A stretch of 10,457 nt of DNA from Treponema sp. (GCA_016297415.1 JAEDGQ010000071.1:1-10457); one strand, 5' to 3'; counted from the stretch's first letter, positions 1-7,549 are shown. Numbers and translations are program-made. The notes: generated by a model from the letters alone, not told the origin.

Positions 1-99
1 CGGCAGCACAAAACGAGTGTTTTCGCAAGCCGTTTCACTCCTTTGCGCCATTTTTAATATAAAATCGGTTATAATGCGTTTGCCCTGATCAAGATGTTT
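1..99. other. Left-edge intergenic DNA with hairpin; neighbouring gene unresolved
   Basis: This is the stretch downstream of the ABC ATPase stop. It contains nested inverted arms: CGGC at 1-4 with GCCG at 29-32, enclosing AAAAC (10-14) and GTTTT (19-23). Read on the minus strand, AAAGGAG is followed at once by a GTG that opens a frame VKRLAKTLVLCC, which runs off the window and looks like the start of a basic-then-hydrophobic signal peptide. A second minus-strand frame from an ATG at 51 is also open to the edge. The Shine-Dalgarno overlaps the GTG, so spacing is poor. With so few codons I cannot tell a truncated gene from an intergenic hairpin element. No terminator with a clear T-run follows the ATPase. 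Confidence 0.25.
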
Positions 100-900
100 T
101 TACTGCAAAAGAAGATTGTCGCTGTTTACGCTGATTTTTTTGAACAGTTCAACCAGATTGTCCATTGTAAGTCTGGATTTTTCTTCCCCAGCTACATCCA
201 GAATAATCTGACCTTTGTGCATCATAATAAGGCGGTTACCGTATTCCAGGGCATGCTGCATATTGTGGGTAACCATCATTGTTGTTAATCCCATCTCTTT
301 TGTAAATTTTAGTGTAAGCTGCATAACAAGGTCTGCATTGGAAGGGTCCAGGGCTGCAGTATGTTCATCAAGAAGAAGCAGATCCGGATGACTCATTACA
401 GCCATTAAAAGAGTAAGGGCCTGTCTTTGTCCGCCGGAAAACTGATCAACATTGTCATTAAGCCGGTTTTCCAGTCCCATATTCAGTTCTTTAAGCCAGG
501 TACGGAATTCTTCCCTTTTTTTGCTGTTAAGGGAAATACGCAGTCCTTTTGAACCTTTTTTTGAACAGATAATCATATTATCTTCCAGTTTCATTTTTCC
601 TGCTGTTCCAAGCAGAGGATTCTGAAAAATACGGCCTATGTAACGGGCTCTTTTATATTCCGGATCACCAGTTATTTCCCGGCGATTACCGTCCTCTTTC
701 TGATCAAGAATAATCTGTCCTGAAGTTGGTTTTAAGGTTCCTGCAATTACATTATAGAGAGTGGATTTTCCGGCACCGTTTGAACCGATTACTGTAATAA
801 AATCCCCTTTATTAATAGTAAGATTTATGTTTTTTAAGGCCTGATTTTCGTCAGGTGTACCAGGATGAAAAGTGATTCCAATATTTTTAAGTTCCAGCAT
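100..900 (-). CDS. ABC transporter ATP-binding protein (COG1101-like, TrpXYZ-type importer)
   Basis: This is the 266-aa cytoplasmic ATPase that would power the permease encoded just upstream. All nucleotide-binding motifs are intact: Walker A GSNGAGKS (residues 39-46), Q-loop FQN (92-94), signature SGGQ (155-158), Walker B LLLLDE (174-179), D-loop ALD (183-185) and H-loop TH (211-212). The wording LLLLDEHTAALDP is typical of the COG1101 ATPases that work with COG4120 permeases and COG2984 lipoproteins. Characterised relatives import aromatic amino acids, but the substrate cannot be read from the ATPase. The ATG is preceded by AAGGA at a 7-nt spacing, which fixes the start. It lies 101 nt downstream of the permease stop, across a GC-rich hairpin cluster, and is probably co-transcribed. 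It appears full length. Confidence 0.93.
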   Translation of the reverse strand: MLELKNIGITFHPGTPDENQALKNINLTINKGDFITVIGSNGAGKSTLYNVIAGTLKPTSGQIILDQKEDGNRREITGDPEYKRARYIGRIFQNPLLGTAGKMKLEDNMIICSKKGSKGLRISLNSKKREEFRTWLKELNMGLENRLNDNVDQFSGGQRQALTLLMAVMSHPDLLLLDEHTAALDPSNADLVMQLTLKFTKEMGLTTMMVTHNMQHALEYGNRLIMMHKGQIILDVAGEEKSRLTMDNLVELFKKISVNSDNLLLQ

Positions 901-903
901 TTT

Positions 904-1003
904 GATTCCTTATGGCCCGAAAGGGGCGTTGCGGGGATGTGCCCCGCAGAGTGGGGTGCGGCACAACAAAGTGTGACGCAGGGGAGAGACTTCTCCCCTT
1001 TTT
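904..1003. repeat. GC-rich multi-hairpin intercistronic element
   Basis: About 100 nt between permease and ATPase are strikingly G/C-rich for this AT-rich sequence and fold into successive hairpins. GCCC (915-918) can pair with GGGC (about 924-927). TGCGGGG (930-936) pairs perfectly with CCCCGCA (942-948) around ATGTG. GGGGAGA (981-987) pairs perfectly with TCTCCCC (992-998) around GACT. The last is followed by TTTTT only on the plus strand, so it is not an intrinsic terminator for the minus-strand operon. It could instead be a 3' stability or attenuation structure that lowers ATPase relative to permease, or a copy of a dispersed palindromic repeat. No protein is supported here. Repeat-family membership is inferred from composition alone. 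Confidence 0.6.
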
Positions 1004-1904
1004 ATTCCGGTTTTTTTAAATGCTCTTTAAACCAGCTTTTTATATTTGCCTGAGAAATAATCAGACAAACAATAATTAAACCACCAGTAATAAGTTTAAG
1101 GTCGTTTGGTCCCAGGTGAATGTAACTTCCATAACGGCGGGCTGCATACATAAGTCCCCGGTAAAGGATTGAACCAAGAATTACACGGAAAGTCTGCCAG
1201 CCGATTTTATTGGAATGAATAAGAAATTCTCCAAGCATAAGGGAAGCAAGACCGCTTACTACTACACCAGTTCCGCTTGAAACATCAGCAAATCCCTGAA
1301 ACATGGCAAAAAGTGCGCCGCCTAAAGCTGCAAGTCCGTCTCCAATACAGATTCCGGCACCACGAATAAACTTGGGATCAACTCCCTGACTGATTACCAT
1401 CTGAGGATTTGAGCCAAGGGCACCCATTGTAAGACCAAAATCTGTAGTAAAGAAAAGATTAAGCAGGAAAGTTAACACAGCTGTAAAAATTACCATAAAA
1501 ATGACGATTACCCATTCCTCAGAAATTGAAGGAAACATCTTTGAGAGGGAGGTAAAAATTGTGTTTACTTTAATGAGGGAAACATTTGCTTTGTTTGACA
1601 TTATGCGCAGGTTAATTGAGTAAAGGATTGTCATTACAAGAATACCTGCCAGAAGATCTGGAATACGCAGTTTTGTGTAAATTAATGTGGTGAACATTCC
1701 TGCAGCAACGCCGCCTGTAAACGCAAGAATAAGTGCAATTACAGGATGAATATGAGCAGTCAGACAGGCTGCAAGAATGCAGGCTCCCATAGGAAACGCT
1801 CCGTCTACTGTCATATCGCAGAAATTCAGAATACGAAAAGTCATAAATACGCCAAGAATTACAACACCGTAAATCAGGCCTTCAATTAAAATTCCAGAAA
1901 TCAT
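1002..1904 (-). CDS. ABC transporter permease (COG4120-like, BPD_transp_2 fold)
   Basis: This 300-aa integral inner-membrane protein has about eight to nine hydrophobic segments and resembles branched-chain-amino-acid-type permeases. It starts directly with a membrane segment (residues about 4-24: ILIEGLIYGVVILGVFMTF). It continues with the family-like stretches DMTVDGAFPMGA (about 30-41), GALGSNPQMVISQGVD (about 162-177) and GLASLMLGEFL (about 219-229). It forms the membrane channel of the importer whose ATPase follows. In TrpXYZ-type systems a COG2984 lipoprotein supplies the substrate; none is encoded in this window. The chosen ATG has only a modest upstream GGG as a ribosome site, and a promoter overlaps the end of the preceding helicase-partner gene. 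Substrate is unassigned. Confidence 0.9.
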   Translation of the reverse strand: MISGILIEGLIYGVVILGVFMTFRILNFCDMTVDGAFPMGACILAACLTAHIHPVIALILAFTGGVAAGMFTTLIYTKLRIPDLLAGILVMTILYSINLRIMSNKANVSLIKVNTIFTSLSKMFPSISEEWVIVIFMVIFTAVLTFLLNLFFTTDFGLTMGALGSNPQMVISQGVDPKFIRGAGICIGDGLAALGGALFAMFQGFADVSSGTGVVVSGLASLMLGEFLIHSNKIGWQTFRVILGSILYRGLMYAARRYGSYIHLGPNDLKLITGGLIIVCLIISQANIKSWFKEHLKKPE

Positions 1905-1936
1905 ATTTTTTACCCGTTAATTATTTGTACTTTTAT

Positions 1937-1965
1937 ATAGTAACATAAAAAAACTGTTAGCGCAA
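1937..1965 (-). promoter_or_regulatory. Candidate promoter for the ABC importer operon
   Basis: Reading the minus strand, TTGCGC (1965-1960) and TACTAT (1942-1937) are 17 bp apart, a plausible sigma70-type pair (4/6 and 5/6 matches). Transcription would begin near 1930, about 26 nt before the permease ATG. The -35 box overlaps the stop codon of the upstream Helicase_C_3 gene. The same stretch has a short CTGT/ACAG dyad followed by seven Ts, a weak candidate terminator for the XPB operon, so the two transcription units would abut very tightly. Confidence 0.45.
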
Positions 1966-4098
1966 AATTACAGAGCCGCGGATTCTTTTTACATTTCTTG
2001 CCTGACCAAGAGAGAAAGTTCTTTCTTCGTGATCTGGTTCTACAACAAGATGAACAGCCGCATCCATACTGTTTTTTTCCACACCAGTTGGAGTTCCAAC
2101 GATTACGGCAATTCCTTCTTCCCCGTTTTTGTCTTCATATTCCAGTTCCAGCATCATGCGCTGAGTAATGGCACTTTCTGCCACGTGAATTTTTCCCTGA
2201 AAATCCATTCCGCTGGCTTCAATCTGCTCCTGCTTTACGCTGTCGGCAATAAGCTGCTGTGGAGTAAGAATGATTTTTCTGTTGATTCTGAGAAGAAGTC
2301 CTTCCCGCTGTTCTGGTGTAACTTTTATCTTATCCAGCTGGGCCCGAAGGTTTTCAAAATGAGTCTTCCGTTCTTCTTCTGTTGAAACTGTAATTGAAGT
2401 AACTGCTGTTTCACTGGCAGTCTGGATTTCAGGTCTTCCTGGTTCAAAAATGGGAAAAACAGGCCCGGAAACTTCTTTTTTTGCAGTCTGAATGCTTCCG
2501 ATAAAATCCAGTCCGCTGTTACGGATTATAGCTTCCGCCTCTTCGTCTGTCTGAACGCTTAAGAGGAAAATTCCAGGCGCAAGTTCCTCATTTATGTATG
2601 GGGCAATGGCAGGATTGTTTTTAACAATAACAGTCTGGGACTGATGGATTTTTAATATGTAGCCTTTAAAAAGAGAAACTGAAGAATATGAACTGCTCCA
2701 GTCATCAACTGAAACAACAAGATTTTCCGGGATTTCGTAACTGCTGAACTGTTTTACAAGCTTGTACAAATCAGCTCCCTTAAAGCCCAGATCAAAAAAT
2801 CTCATTACCGATTTTTTTGTAATTTCAAAAACTGCTGCCGTATCAAATTTTTTTATATCCATAAAAGAAACAAGCTGCAGGAGAGAACTGAGGGGAAGCC
2901 CCGGAAAAATCATGGCATTAAATCCGGCATCAATGTTCAGTACCTTTAAGTTTTTTCTGGTTTCCAGAGAAGGTGCGTTTTCTAAATTATTCAGCAGGTT
3001 TCCCTTTACATAGATTTTTCCGCCTTTTTCATCTCTGCCCCTTACATCTAAAAGACCAAAAGTTTCAGCAGAATCCAAGAGTCTGTCCATTACAGAAAGG
3101 GGATTATCAGAAGTGCCTTGGTTTTTATTTTCAGTTGCCTGAGCTTCACGAAGCATGGCTGCAAAACGGCCTGTTCCCTGACCAGGACCTTCACCAGAAA
3201 CTTCTGCTTCCTGAATCAGAAATGAGCTTCTCAAAAGACTTGTACGGGTATAGCCTTCCTGAGGAATTGAATTAATTACATTGAGAAGAAGTTTGGCCTG
3301 CTTTACAAGACCTGTACGGCTTAAAAATGCCTGACTGGCAACACACAGATATGCATACTGAAGCCGTTCATCAAGACTGGCAAAAGCTTCGAGACGCTGA
3401 CGATCCACCTGATAACCTGAAGCACATTCCTTCAGCAGCTGAAGGTTTATAAAAGCAGTAGTCAGATACTGAAAAAACTGAAGTGTGCCGGCACCGAAAA
3501 TCTGTTCGATTTTTTCTCCGTCTCTTTTTTTTATTGAACCGTCAGCTTTACAAAGTGCCGGTGTCATTGAAATAAAGTTTGCAAAGGCTGCGATTCGTTC
3601 AGGAGAAAGCACAGGCTTTACTTCATCGTTGAAGGAAACAGCCACAGGAAGAGGAAGAAGAATCTGTCTGTTCAGTAAAGGAATCAGAACATCTTCAAGG
3701 GACGGATTAAGGGAGAAAATCTGCTTTTTTGTTGTTTTGTCGCTGTGTCTGTAAATTAAAAGCCGTTCTTCCAGATTCAAAAGCCTTTCGTAGAGGCTTG
3801 CAAAATTAAGACTGCCTTCAAAAAATCCGGCAAGTTTTTCACTTGAAGCTTTTGGAATAAAGTAAACTGCAGAGAGAATTAAAAGATCACTTTCGCTCAA
3901 AAGATTGAGTATTGTCTTTACATTTTCGGATTTATGGAGAAATGCACCCAGCTGTTCAACAAGTTTCTGCTTGTTAAAAGGAGACGGCACTTCTCCCAGA
4001 TACATTCTGATAATGTCGAAAAAATGATTATCTGGAAGTGTTACAAAACTTTCCCGCCAATCAATAATTCTTGCTACTTTTGGATCTACATTAATCAT
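1957..4098 (-). CDS. XPB-associated protein with Helicase_C_3-like domain (Rv0862c-like)
   Basis: This large soluble protein has no Walker A or DEAD-box motif, so it is not itself a helicase. Residues about 385-535 resemble the XPB/Ssl2 helicase-associated domain (Helicase_C_3): a predicted helical region with 'LYKLVKQFSSYEIPENLVVSVDDW', then 'GIFLLSVQTDEEAEAIIRNSGLDFIG'. A linker rich in T/S/E follows, and the last 70 or so residues resemble a small WYL-like beta domain (LELEYEDKNGEEG...RTFSLGQARNVKRIRG). I place the start at the ATG at 4098 (713 aa) because AGAGAGG sits just upstream. A longer frame back to 4179 would overlap the XPB gene by 71 nt without support. The start is 10 nt after the XPB stop, and its Shine-Dalgarno overlaps that stop, suggesting translational coupling. 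Mycobacterium tuberculosis has the same adjacency, Rv0861c (XPB) with Rv0862c, so it is probably an XPB partner. Confidence 0.8.
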   Translation of the reverse strand: MINVDPKVARIIDWRESFVTLPDNHFFDIIRMYLGEVPSPFNKQKLVEQLGAFLHKSENVKTILNLLSESDLLILSAVYFIPKASSEKLAGFFEGSLNFASLYERLLNLEERLLIYRHSDKTTKKQIFSLNPSLEDVLIPLLNRQILLPLPVAVSFNDEVKPVLSPERIAAFANFISMTPALCKADGSIKKRDGEKIEQIFGAGTLQFFQYLTTAFINLQLLKECASGYQVDRQRLEAFASLDERLQYAYLCVASQAFLSRTGLVKQAKLLLNVINSIPQEGYTRTSLLRSSFLIQEAEVSGEGPGQGTGRFAAMLREAQATENKNQGTSDNPLSVMDRLLDSAETFGLLDVRGRDEKGGKIYVKGNLLNNLENAPSLETRKNLKVLNIDAGFNAMIFPGLPLSSLLQLVSFMDIKKFDTAAVFEITKKSVMRFFDLGFKGADLYKLVKQFSSYEIPENLVVSVDDWSSSYSSVSLFKGYILKIHQSQTVIVKNNPAIAPYINEELAPGIFLLSVQTDEEAEAIIRNSGLDFIGSIQTAKKEVSGPVFPIFEPGRPEIQTASETAVTSITVSTEEERKTHFENLRAQLDKIKVTPEQREGLLLRINRKIILTPQQLIADSVKQEQIEASGMDFQGKIHVAESAITQRMMLELEYEDKNGEEGIAVIVGTPTGVEKNSMDAAVHLVVEPDHEERTFSLGQARNVKRIRGSVILR

Positions 4099-4101
4099 AA
4101 A

Positions 4102-4110
4102 ACCTCTCTC
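4102..4110 (-). promoter_or_regulatory. Ribosome binding site overlapping the XPB stop codon
   Basis: On the minus strand GAGAGAGG precedes the ATG at 4098 by four T residues and overlaps the TGA stop of the XPB gene (4111-4109). It decides the start of the Helicase_C_3 gene in favour of the shorter 713-aa form and indicates that ribosomes ending on XPB can reinitiate on its partner. Confidence 0.7.
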
Positions 4111-5935
4111 ACTGACATTCTGCAAGGTCCGTAACTGAACTGTAACGCACAACTCTGTATGTGTATCCCTGTTCAGCAAGGAACTTCTGTCTGTTTGAAC
4201 CGAAGTCTTCTTCCACAGTGTTTCTTGTAATCAATGTGTAAAAACGACTCTTTCTTTCTTTTGGTCTGAGAATACGGCCGAGACGCTGGGCTTCTTCCTG
4301 ACGGCTTCCGAAAGTTCCGCTTACCTGAATGGCAAGACTGGCATCAGGAAGGTCGATGGCAAAGTTGGCAACTTTACTTACAACAAGAACACGGATTTTT
4401 CCAGAACGGAAGTCAGCATAAATTCTATCTCTTTCTTCGTTTGGCGTTCGTCCTGTAATAATAGGAACATTAAGCATTTTTGAAATATGGCTGAGCTGGT
4501 CCAGATACTGTCCGATTACGAGAATCTTATCTTCTGGATTTGATTCCACAAGCTGCTGTACGATTTTAAGTTTTTCGGGATTTTCGCTGGCAATTCTGTG
4601 CTTTGAACGCTGGTCTGCTGTGGCATATTCCAGTTCTTTATCCTGAGCAATATTCAGGCGGATTTCTATACATTCCGCAGAAGCAATCCAGCCGTTTGAT
4701 TCCAGATCTTTCCATGGCACATCATATCGTTTTGGACCTACAAGACTGAATACATGTCCTTCACAGTGGTCTTCACGAACAAGAGTTGCTGTAAGTCCCA
4801 CCCGGCGGATGGCCTGAATTTCTGCAGTTACACGGAAAACAGGAGCCGGAAGCATGTGAACTTCATCATAAATGATTAAACCCCACTTTCTTTCTTTGAA
4901 TAAGGAGAAATGAGGATAGGGACCGTCTTTTGCCGGACGCCAGGTAAGAATCTGATATGTTGCAACTGTTACAGGTTTTATTGTTTTGTTTTCGCCCGTA
5001 TATTCTGCAATCTGGTCTTCCGTTAAGTCTGTTTTATCAAGCAGTTCGTTAATCCACTGATGTACAGCACTGATATTTGTTGTAATAATCAGAGTATTTG
5101 TTTTCAGAAGATCCATGATTGTCATGCCTACAATTGTTTTTCCTGCACCACATGGCAGAACAATTGTTCCAAAACCAGTACCTGGGCCTCTGTTACCAAC
5201 AAGAGCTGAGGCAGCTTCTTTCTGATAATCACGGAGAATAAAATCTCTTCCGCTTTTGCATGTTTTGCGTAGATTTACTTCAAGAGGGTCGCCTTCACTC
5301 ATTGGAACATCGTCTTTTACAGGCCAGCCAAGAGCCAGAAGTTCCTGCTTTACAGTTCCCCGGTCTGTAAGAAGAAGCATGAAGCAGTTCTTTTTTTCTT
5401 CTTCGCTTACTTCTACCCTGTCTTCGCTTTTTATATTTGCAGGCTCTTCATAAGTACATTCTGTCAGATACTTCCGGCCTGTTCCGCTGATTGCAATCTG
5501 CTTTGCTACAAAGGGACTTGAAGTTACAAGATACAGATATTCTTCTTTTACTGTAACTTCTGTTTTTTTTGCATCTCCAGAATCATCTGTAATAATCTTG
5601 TCCGGATTTACTGGAACTTCAATTGACGGTCCCTGAACCATTCTGAGTTTTCCGAATCTTCCCGCTGTTTCTGTAATCCACATTTCAATATTCTGAGGAA
5701 CATCATAACGGGCAAATTCCTTTAAAACAGAAACTGCCTGTTCTGGAGTAAACCCTGCCCCGGAAGCATTCCACAGAGAAAGAGGAGTAAGTCTGTATGT
5801 GTGTAAGTGTTCCGGAGACCGTTCAAGCTCGGCAAAAGGAATAAGTGCATTACGGCATTCTTCAGCCCGTGGTGCATGGACATCAAGAAGTAAAGTACGG
5901 TCACTCTGGACAATAAGCGGATTATCAAATTGCAT
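4109..5935 (-). CDS. XPB/ERCC3-type superfamily 2 DNA helicase
   Basis: This 608-aa ATP-dependent 3'-5' DNA helicase/translocase is homologous to eukaryotic and archaeal XPB and to mycobacterial Rv0861c. The N-terminal 220 or so residues are the accessory region, with the start 'DNPLIVQSDRTLLLDV' typical of bacterial XPB. The Q-motif-like FILRDYQKEA is at 232-241, Walker A PCGAGKT at 261-267, the DEVH box at 357-360, and motif III LTAT at 381-384 followed directly by the XPB-specific RED triad (387-389). Helicase domain 2 carries ILVIGQYLDQ (471-480), motif V VSKVANFAIDLP (519-530) and motif VI QRLGRILRP (550-558). All catalytic motifs are intact. Bacterial XPBs unwind DNA in vitro; their cellular role in repair or transcription-linked processing is less certain. 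The ATG lacks a well-spaced Shine-Dalgarno and lies 8 nt after a -10-like hexamer, so it may be translated leaderless. Confidence 0.95.
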   Translation of the reverse strand: MQFDNPLIVQSDRTLLLDVHAPRAEECRNALIPFAELERSPEHLHTYRLTPLSLWNASGAGFTPEQAVSVLKEFARYDVPQNIEMWITETAGRFGKLRMVQGPSIEVPVNPDKIITDDSGDAKKTEVTVKEEYLYLVTSSPFVAKQIAISGTGRKYLTECTYEEPANIKSEDRVEVSEEEKKNCFMLLLTDRGTVKQELLALGWPVKDDVPMSEGDPLEVNLRKTCKSGRDFILRDYQKEAASALVGNRGPGTGFGTIVLPCGAGKTIVGMTIMDLLKTNTLIITTNISAVHQWINELLDKTDLTEDQIAEYTGENKTIKPVTVATYQILTWRPAKDGPYPHFSLFKERKWGLIIYDEVHMLPAPVFRVTAEIQAIRRVGLTATLVREDHCEGHVFSLVGPKRYDVPWKDLESNGWIASAECIEIRLNIAQDKELEYATADQRSKHRIASENPEKLKIVQQLVESNPEDKILVIGQYLDQLSHISKMLNVPIITGRTPNEERDRIYADFRSGKIRVLVVSKVANFAIDLPDASLAIQVSGTFGSRQEEAQRLGRILRPKERKSRFYTLITRNTVEEDFGSNRQKFLAEQGYTYRVVRYSSVTDLAECQ

Positions 5936-5943
5936 AACAGACT

Positions 5944-5972
5944 ATTTTACCTTTTTACAGAAAATTGCTCAA
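5944..5972 (-). promoter_or_regulatory. Candidate promoter of the XPB operon, nearly leaderless
   Basis: On the minus strand TTGAGC (5972-5967) and TAAAAT (5949-5944) are exactly 17 bp apart (4/6 and 5/6 to consensus). Only eight bases (AGTCTGTT) separate the -10 from the XPB ATG, so the transcript would start at or one to two bases before the start codon. The nearest Shine-Dalgarno-like AAGG is about 14 nt upstream of the ATG and would not be in such a transcript. Confidence 0.45.
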
Positions 5973-6013
5973 TGAAATCCAAATATCTTTTATTGAATAT
6001 AGTAAAAAAGAGG

Positions 6014-6080
6014 ATGACCAAAAAGTTCAACTTGCGGTGGTTGAGCTTGTGGAAACCACCATATTTAGTGCAATGGTCAT
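6014..6080. repeat. REP-like palindromic intergenic element
   Basis: Nested inverted repeats: outer arms ATGACCA (6014-6020) and TGGTCAT (6074-6080), inner arms GGTGGTT (6036-6042) and AACCACC (6054-6060) around GAGCTTGTGGA. A further small dyad AAGTT-C-AACTT lies at about 6023-6033. The inner core closely resembles a palindrome (GGTTGAGCTTGTCGAAACC-like) that I recall as abundant between genes in many unrelated bacteria. Its plus-strand reading gives the artefactual peptide VVELVETT. The element sits downstream of the MgtC gene and upstream of XPB. It may act as a weak terminator or 3' stabiliser for the MgtC transcript, or simply be a dispersed repeat. No RAYT transposase is present in the window. 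Confidence 0.55.
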
Positions 6081-6103
6081 TACTTATTGGACAACCCCGT
6101 AAA

Positions 6104-6766
6104 TTAATCTGTAATTGAAAACTCGCTTAATTCACCCACATTGTTCAGGGCGATTACAAGATTTGAATAATCCTCAATTTTTGGCGCTTTTACAGAATAT
6201 TGAATTATAGTCTGGTTCGATTCCTGTATCAGGCTTACATTAAAATCTGTAATTACAAACCCCTGGTCAGTTACGGCAGCCCGGAGTTTCTGAACATCAA
6301 GCTTATCAGTCTTAAAAATAAGACGAAGGGATTTTGTTCTTCCTGCAGGGAACCAGGCTTCTTCAATGCGTTCAAGACTTATTAAAGAAATTACAGTAAC
6401 TCCCAGCATAATAAATGTAGGAACAAATAAACCGGCACCGATACAAAGACCGATTGTTGCATCAGCCCAGATAATTGCAGCAGAAGTAATACCTTTAATA
6501 TTAAGTCCCTGCTTCATTATTACGCCGGCACCAAGAAAACCGATTCCACTGATTACACCGGCTGCAATCCGGGCATTATCTGCACTTCCAATCTGATTTG
6601 TTATCCAGTCGGAAAGAATGGAAAGCATTACGGCAGATTCACAGATAAGGATTAAGGTTCTCATACCAACAACCTGCTGGCGGAATTTTCTCTCAACTCC
6701 AAGAATAAAACCGGCAACAAAAGCAAATGCGATTTTAATTAAGCAGGAAATATAAAAATCGTTCAT
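6104..6766 (-). CDS. MgtC/SapB family membrane protein
   Basis: This 220-aa protein has an N-terminal membrane domain of four to five segments (about 1-130) and a C-terminal soluble domain (about 145-220) of the ACT-like kind seen in longer MgtC homologues. Family motifs are clear: GFILGVERKFRQQVVGMRT (19-37) and RIAAGVISGIGFLGAGVIM (66-84), then GITSAAIIWADATIGLCIG (about 92-110). MgtC proteins are linked to growth at low magnesium, intramacrophage survival and inhibition of F-type ATP synthase in enteric pathogens. In a spirochaete the exact role is unknown, and ion homeostasis is an inference. The ATG is preceded by AGAGG five bases upstream. The gene begins 30 nt after the stop of the SDR-like gene, so the two probably share a transcript. 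No magnesium-sensing leader is visible in that 30-nt gap. Confidence 0.9.
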   Translation of the reverse strand: MNDFYISCLIKIAFAFVAGFILGVERKFRQQVVGMRTLILICESAVMLSILSDWITNQIGSADNARIAAGVISGIGFLGAGVIMKQGLNIKGITSAAIIWADATIGLCIGAGLFVPTFIMLGVTVISLISLERIEEAWFPAGRTKSLRLIFKTDKLDVQKLRAAVTDQGFVITDFNVSLIQESNQTIIQYSVKAPKIEDYSNLVIALNNVGELSEFSITD

Positions 6767-6796
6767 AAAAACCTCTGTAAAAATGCAGCTGTCAGC

Positions 6797-7549
6797 CTAT
6801 CTGAACAGACCAAAACCACCGGGAGATTTTGTACCAGCCTTTACCCAGCTGACCTTCTGTTTAGGCGTAAGATTTTTTTTCAGATTATCAATCTGGTCAA
6901 GATATTCACAAAGCCACTTCATTAAAGTACTGTCTTTTCTGGCTGTTTCGTTCTGAGGATCACATTCAACAAGCACAGGAATAACATCATCAGTTTCGCA
7001 AACGCTGGCAGCCATATTTTCCGCAAACGCCTTAAAAGCAGCACCTGCAGCAGCCACCAGGGATTTTGAAAGAGTTCTTGAACCTGTCTTTAAACCTGGA
7101 TTTACCACAACCTGAGCTTCGCTCATATTAGATTTGTAAACAAAAACAATCTTTCCAGGTTTAGATTCAAGGCCTGCATTTTTACGCTGGTTATAACGGA
7201 GAAGAAGTTCTGTTGTCAGAAACTGATAGCTTAAAATAAGTTCGTCAAAAGCCCTGTTGCTTTCAGAGGCACCCGGGTTTCCATATTTAGGAGCAAGAAA
7301 TTCTTCATCAAAAACAAGCACGGCTTCATCAAGATGGCCATTTACATTTAATGCGGAAATTATAAGTGAACGGGAAGACAAAGCACTGATTTTATTCCAG
7401 TTTACAGTAGTAACACCTTCCTCAGGTTTAATTTCTGTCACAACAGGATTTGATGTAATTACAACAGTGTTTCCCTGAAGAACTGCACCTGAAGCAAGTT
7501 CGCTGCCTTCCGGATATTCTTTACCGGCAATAAGAATTGTTTTTTCCAT
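6797..7549 (-). CDS. Uncharacterised protein with degenerate SDR-like (Rossmann) layout
   Basis: I do not recognise a named family for this 250-aa protein. Its pattern of strands and helices resembles a short-chain dehydrogenase: a beta start KTILIAGKEYPEGSELA, a second strand NTVVITSNPV, 'SSRSLIISALNVNGHLDEAVLVF', a long helix followed by strand KIVFVYKSNMS, and 'SKSLVAAAGAAFKAFAENMAASV...VIPVLVECDP'. The glycine-rich cofactor motif (TGxxxGxG) and the catalytic YxxxK are absent, so it is probably not an active oxidoreductase. It is predicted cytoplasmic, with no signal peptide or membrane segment. I start at ATG 7549 rather than the in-frame TTG at 7585 because that TTG falls in a near-consensus -35 box and the -10 lies between them. 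It probably forms an operon with the MgtC gene, 30 nt downstream; a functional link is only suggested. Confidence 0.75.
   Translation of the reverse strand: MEKTILIAGKEYPEGSELASGAVLQGNTVVITSNPVVTEIKPEEGVTTVNWNKISALSSRSLIISALNVNGHLDEAVLVFDEEFLAPKYGNPGASESNRAFDELILSYQFLTTELLLRYNQRKNAGLESKPGKIVFVYKSNMSEAQVVVNPGLKTGSRTLSKSLVAAAGAAFKAFAENMAASVCETDDVIPVLVECDPQNETARKDSTLMKWLCEYLDQIDNLKKNLTPKQKVSWVKAGTKSPGGFGLFR

Noticed and set aside
981..1003. Hairpin at 981-998 as a terminator of the importer operon
   Set aside because: The T-run follows it only on the plus strand; in the direction of the permease-ATPase operon no T tract follows.
865..1053. Plus-strand ORF across the permease-ATPase gap (MKSDSNIF...)
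   Set aside because: It overlaps the ends of two confident genes and is mostly translation of the GC-rich hairpin element.
4099..4179. Longer N-terminus for the Helicase_C_3 partner starting at 4179
   Set aside because: It would overlap the XPB coding end by 71 nt and has no ribosome site, whereas ATG 4098 has a strong AGAGAGG at the XPB stop.
5939..6103. Plus-strand open frame of about 53 codons ending ...VVELVETTIFSAMVITYWTTP
   Set aside because: It has no good start or ribosome site and reads through the REP-like palindrome; VVELVETT is the typical artefact translation of such repeats.
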